Below, piece after piece: positions 59,691 through 64,000 of a stretch of 64,000 nucleotides of DNA. Both the position numbers and the translations under genes were made by a program. Source of the DNA: Rhynochetos jubatus (lineage: Eukaryota > Chordata > Aves > Eurypygiformes > Rhynochetidae); NCBI GenBank assembly GCA_027574665.1, contig CM050659.1, forward strand, positions 24,901,001 to 24,965,000. Direction: 5' to 3'. Every line of letters starts with the position of its first letter. The first letter of the stretch is position 1. Under the pieces are notes generated by a model. That model made no database searches and was not told the DNA's origin. It saw only the letters and a list, made by a program, of their open reading frames with translations.

Positions 59691-62170
59691 AGCTGGAGCC
59701 ACCCTGGGGACCTGCTGTGCTGGCGTCCACTCACCCCTGCAGTCGGTGGCATACAGAGCACCTCAGCGCTGATCTGCTCTCCGAGGAACCTGGACTGAGA
59801 ATCAGGTACCATTCCAAGGCTGAAATCCACACACCGTGGGCTGGGGAAAGCTCTCAGAATCTGAGTATCAGCACATCGGGTGTTCACAGAGTTATGTGTG
59901 TTCTGAGGGGGACCTTCCTCTCTTCTCCTGTCCCTGCACCTGTAAAACACCCCTCCATGTCCTTCCTAGGAAACTTTCCCTGGGCAGTCTGTAAGACAGA
60001 GACCATCGGGGTGGCGGATTAGGAGGTTTGTGAGCTGGCTGGCAGGGTTGTCATACTATGGATGTTGTCATGAGCATTATAAAGGATGCGACCCAGACCT
60101 TTGCACCCAAAGTGGGTACAAAGGGTTTGATGTACAGGACTGTGGGGCCAAAGACCGGCCATCTGGGGCCATTATTTTAGGCTCACGGCTGTGTTTCTTT
60201 CCACGCCATTTCTCTTCCTCCTCTCCTCTTTCACGCAGCACAGTTTGGGTCAGTCAGGCTTGGAGTCAGTGCTTGCTGTCCTCGATGCCATGGTGGTGCA
60301 AAGGGAAAGCCTCAAGGCGGGTGCTTGAAGTATTTTATTTCTGAGAATTCTGCAAAGATACTTGGAAGGAACTGAGGGAAAAATGGGGAAGAATATTTGA
60401 ACTTGCAGCTTTTCAACAAATCCACCTTTCTGATTCTTTTTCCCTGTTGTCATCCCCAGAGCAGACAAGGGCCAGGGGGTCTCCTCACCCCTCATTCCCA
60501 CCCCACCATTCGACCAGTTTGCTCTGAGCCTACCTTCACTCTTGGAGGGGAAAGGACCCCGATGAATAGCTCGTATAGTTTGAAGGAGAGCAGTGCCCCA
60601 CTGGGGATGTTAGGCAGAGCCAGGCACATCATTTACCAAAATAATTACCCCCAGCCACCCTTGTGCTGAATTCAGGCAGAGGAATTGGTGGCACGGGGGA
60701 GATGCCACAGCACTGTGCAGCCCTTACTGCTCTGGTGCCACTAAGGCTGCCCATCTGGGCTGATGATAATATCAGAGGGCTGGGGACCACCGAGGTGGAG
60801 CTGGCTTGGATGCTGCTCCACAGTGAGTGCCACCTGCTGAAGAAGGGTCCTCAGGTGGAGCGGTACCAGCTGCTGCTTTGGCCCTGAGTCATGCCAGGAT
60901 ACGGCCCTGGGGCTCTGCTTTTGAAGGTGTTTAATCTGCAGCGAGCTTCCTCTGTGCAAAGCGGAGGCAGCCCCTACCCCACCTCTGCAGTGCTGCGCAC
61001 ATGAATCCATTAAAGTCTCCGCAGTGCTCCGATACTCCGGAGCCGAAGGACCTATCAGTACCTTGCTAAAATGGCTTTGCTAATCCCCACTGTTCACGAA
61101 GGAATCAGCAACGGTCCCTGAGGGACCCTTTTGTTCTGCTGTCAAGGCCTGGGCTTCTTAGCTGAGTCTAACAACCCTGAATGCTTTCGCAGGAAAGCTC
61201 CGAGTGCATTATTTATTGTTGTCAGGATTGGTACACTCGATAGTCACACTCACCTGCCCGCTGCAGGGTGATACGATGCCTCCGCAGCTGCGGTGCTGCT
61301 GCACAGCCCCGTCCTGCAGTGGTTGAGGGGTTAGCGTGAGCGTGGCAAGGACAGGGTGCATCAGGGTCTTGCTTGGCCAAAGAGAGGGTCCAGGTGCTTC
61401 CACAAGGGAGGGATGCTGCAGTCAGCGCTGCTCATGGAGGAAAGGGAAGCGTTCAGTGAGGAGGGCTCGTGGAGGGAGGGGAAAGGGCTTCTCCCAAAGC
61501 ATTTTCCACTGCATGGCAGAGTGCTGTGTCTGAAGGCCAGCGAGGAATCCCCGTCTCTGGAGCAAGCATGGGATGTGCAAGGAGAGAGGGCGAATGGAGC
61601 GTGAATGGAGAAGAGTTTCGGACTTTGCTTGTGATGAAGGCTGAGGAATTTCAAGGGACACAACCTCCCTCCCCCAGAGTTCTTATGAGTGCTGAAGAGC
61701 AATGGGAAACTCCTTCTGGGGACCTCCCAGCTCATGTGGAAACGGGGCGTGGGGGCACAACAAGCTCACAAACCTCCTTCAGAGCCATGTGAATCCACGG
61801 GGTGCTCAGGAAAGGTCCTGCATGTCTTCTGTGTCCGAGGGGAAGGGGGTCTGGACCTGAGAACGGCTTCTGTGGAGAGGAGCTGCAAGGCTGGGCTGCC
61901 CTTGGAGGATGGGTGGGTGGATGGATAGACAGACAGACAGGTGGATGGTTGGATGCCTGGTGTGGACAAGCCGGGTCCCACCAGGGTCTCCATGCTGTGC
62001 ACCGAGCAGTCACCATCTGGTCCCCACTACTGGCAGTGGCCACAACCAGCCAGGCAACGGTCACCCAGGGGAAACATCAAGAGCAAAATGTGGGAGAGGA
62101 AAGAGGGACAGGGAGGTGATGGAGGGGAGGAAGAGGATGCAGAAAAGGGGAGGAAGAAGGGAAAGCAGGG
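59691..62170. other. Intergenic
   Basis: No supported exon. The open frames are short and overlap on several strands. A tetranucleotide repeat lies at 61905-61960. Confidence 0.35.
61905..61960. repeat. (GGAT/AGAC)n simple repeat
   Basis: gatgggtgggtggatggata, then gacagacagacaggtggatg: imperfect tetranucleotide repeats, likely to vary in length. Confidence 0.8.
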
Positions 62171-62179
62171 AGTAGAGCG

Positions 62180-62960
62180 AGAATACGCACTGGAATCCAG
62201 AATTGGTTTTTTTCCCCCCAGAAGCCGCCCACTTTTAGCGAAGTCCTTTTCTGTCTTTAATGAATTCTGGCTCCCTTCCCCCTGCCGACCCCAGAGAAGA
62301 TGGAACGTTTCCAAGAGCAGGAGGGAGGGAGCGGTGAGAGGGGCCTTAGAAATAAAATTTGAAGGGGGAAAAAAAAAAAAGAGAAAAAAAGAGAGGGACT
62401 CCTCTTTAAAAGTCACTTTGCATCCCCTCCCCGAGCGGGAAGGGAGCAACGGGTCATGTCAGAGCCCTCCGCCGATGTGCCTTGCCTTTGCCACTTTGCT
62501 AATGACACTGGAAATATGCTAAGGAGCCGGCTGCGAGGGGCTTTGCGAACGCGGTCACTTCCTGGGACCTCAAAGAGGCTTTAATTGCAGGGCCGGGGAG
62601 ACGGGCAGGTGTGCTTGTCATGTCTAATCAGCGCGTTGGGCGCCCTGGGCCGCCCGCGCCACCAAAGCGGGTTGCTGGCGCTCCCCCTCCCTGCCTCACC
62701 CTCGTCCCCCCCAACTTTTCAAGCATTGCACACCTGTCAAAATGATTATGGGAATGAGACTCCATCACGGGCAGAAGGAGCAGATTGGAAGGAAATCCTC
62801 TTTCTCCCGCACTCTCGCCCTTGCTTTTTTTGTGTGTGTGTTTTATTCTTTTGCTCACGTTCGCTCAGCTCAAGAGGGATTAAGTGAAGGGGGGGCAAAA
62901 AAGAAAATATCCCCCCAGTAAATGGATCCTAAACACATATTGTTGTCAGTGGGGTATTTA
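62180..62960. promoter_or_regulatory. CpG-rich, possibly conserved non-coding block
   Basis: It combines CpG-dense strips (ggctgcgaggggctttgcga, cagcgcgttgggcgccctgg) with AT cores such as gtctttaatgaattctggct, ttgctaatgacactgg and aaaatgattatggg. A poly-A/GA strip (62368-62395) and a GT run (62830-62842) are inside. It lies 0.5-1.3 kb upstream of the TATA box at 63.46 kb, so it could be that gene's proximal regulatory region. Confidence 0.35.
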
Positions 62961-63089
62961 TCCCTGGTACATTCTGGAGTTGTAGCGAGGTTTCCACGCC
63001 GGGAGCTCGTGGATAAAGCTGTAACGTAGCAAAGGAGAGGCAGCCCCTGTGAGAAACACCAGCCTCCTCGTGCATCGCCCCTCTTGCAC

Positions 63090-63170
63090 GCACATAAATA
63101 CCCACAACACACACACGTGTTCCCCAATACAGGAGCCCAGCACTTGCACACACACAAAAATACAGCGCAC
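63090..63170. repeat. CA-rich simple sequence
   Basis: Interrupted CA repeats (cccacaacacacacacgtg and gcacacacacaaaaatac). Low complexity, no gene. Confidence 0.6.
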
Positions 63171-63399
63171 GGGTGAAACTGGTCGTGTCCCTGTCTCCCC
63201 ATGGCTGGGGAAGCAGTGCTCAAAGGCACAACCACCTTCACACACCCCCGATGCACCAGCACACGTGGCTGAAGGACCACAGACCTGATTTCACCTACAC
63301 CCGCAGAGGTTTTCCCCAGCTACAAGAGCAAATCCTCCGCCTCAGCCCCACGCGCATGTACCCGCCGCTAGGCAGCTTTCTGCGCCCTTTGGTGGGTTT

Positions 63400-63540
63400 A
63401 ATGCGAGCGGATGACACGCTCTCATTAAACTCCCCGTTAAGCAGCAATTAGTAGTGAGCAAAGCATATAAATGCGGCGCTGAGCCGTGCGACCCGCAGCA
63501 AGCGCCGCGCTGGTGGCTGCAGAGGCGGATCCGACTCGGA
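63400..63540 (+). promoter_or_regulatory. Candidate TATA promoter of a gene running off the right edge
   Basis: A TATA box (agcatataaatgcggcgctg, core 63464-63471) is preceded by the AT cores ctctcattaaactccccg and gcagcaattagtagtgagc. It is followed by CpG-rich sequence (gcggcgctgagccgtgcgac, gcaagcgccgcgctgg). A start near 63495 is expected. No coding start with a credible protein follows within the window, so the first exon may be non-coding or the coding part lies beyond 64000. The gene is unknown. Confidence 0.4.
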
Positions 63541-64000
63541 GGTTGTGTCGCTCCTTGTCCTTAGAATACATTGTGGTCACCCACACAGGCCGTTTGACTG
63601 AATCAGTCTTCTGCCTGCCCGCAGAGGACAGACCGGGAGACTCCAGCTGGGACGCAGCCATCCGCGGAGATGCCAGCCTGCTGCAGACGGACAGCTGTGC
63701 ACGTGAACGGAGAAGTGTGACCTCTCTGACATGCTTGGGGGGGCTTATAAAGCCCCTCTTAGACTGTCCCGGTTCTGGAGGTTGTCACCACCCTGCTAAC
63801 CTTTTAGCACAGGCGCTGAGCGATGCTTGGGCTGCCCAGGTGATGGGACCTGCTTCTAAACCTGCAAAGAAAGGAATCCCGCCGGGAAGCAAGGCAGAGG
63901 TTGGGAGGAGAAGCTGGAGTTGTACAGGTTGTAACGTGGGGCCAAGTAAGGTGGGGGAGCTGCACTATATGTATATTTTATGGTACATGGAAAGTGACTT
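63541..64000 (+). other. Possible 5' UTR or first intron of the right-edge gene
   Basis: No strong open frame. A splice acceptor-like cttctgcctgcccgcag|AGG at about 63606-63622 and a second TATA-like gcttataaagcccctc near 63744 are present. Either could belong to an alternative start of the same gene; the sequence alone does not decide. Confidence 0.25.

Noticed and set aside
63437-63661. 74-codon minus-strand frame over the right-edge TATA region
   Set aside because: Ala/Ser/Arg-rich translation of CpG-rich promoter DNA on the opposite strand; no domain or splice support.
1-64000. Endogenous retrovirus, LTR pairs or a full-length LINE
   Set aside because: No gag, pol or env motifs, no long direct terminal repeats, and CR1 copies lack reverse transcriptase sequence.
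1-64000. CRISPR array, operons or other prokaryotic systems
   Set aside because: Spliced genes, poly(A) signals and CR1 repeats show vertebrate nuclear DNA; no regularly spaced direct repeats were seen.

Overview
The window reads as bird nuclear DNA. Three things point to this: a spliced seven-coding-exon endothelin receptor of the B2 type, a gene known in birds and other non-therian vertebrates; several 5'-truncated CR1 LINE tails, the usual interspersed repeat of bird genomes; and no bacterial-style operons or mammalian Alu/L1 sequence. No viral genes, CRISPR arrays or rRNA genes were seen, and no intact tRNA gene was recognised.

Left edge (1-1120): the last two coding exons and polyadenylation signal of a plus-strand gene whose body lies outside the window. 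The visible 49-residue C-terminus is charged and probably helical; I could not name the gene. Next (about 1800-14060): EDNRB2 on the minus strand, tail to tail with that gene. Its coding exons run from 9277 (ATG) to 4883 (stop) and encode an apparently intact 435-residue receptor. Two minus-strand AATAAA signals at 3249 and 1808, each followed by GU-rich sequence, suggest a 3' UTR of about 1.6-3.1 kb. A TATA-like box near 14054 followed by a splice donor at 13855 suggests a distal non-coding first exon.

From about 14 kb to 63.4 kb I find no convincing protein-coding exon. The stretch holds CR1 tails (17.6, 18.9, 31.0, 44.2, 46.8 and 59.3 kb), MIR-like SINE relics, short simple repeats, and islands that look like regulatory DNA. 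The clearest islands are a CpG cluster with a perfect splice donor at 39.5-39.7 kb, AT-rich blocks with homeodomain-type cores at 40.8-41.25 kb and 43.3-43.6 kb, a hairpin-forming block at 31.7-31.8 kb, and a CpG-rich block at 62.2-62.9 kb. At 63.46 kb a TATA box followed by CpG-rich sequence may be the promoter of a plus-strand gene running off the right edge.

The likely picture is one receptor gene for neural-crest and melanocyte migration, followed by a gene-poor regulatory interval of roughly 50 kb that may serve EDNRB2, the gene to the right, or both. Conservation claims are judged by eye from composition and motifs only; no alignment could be run.
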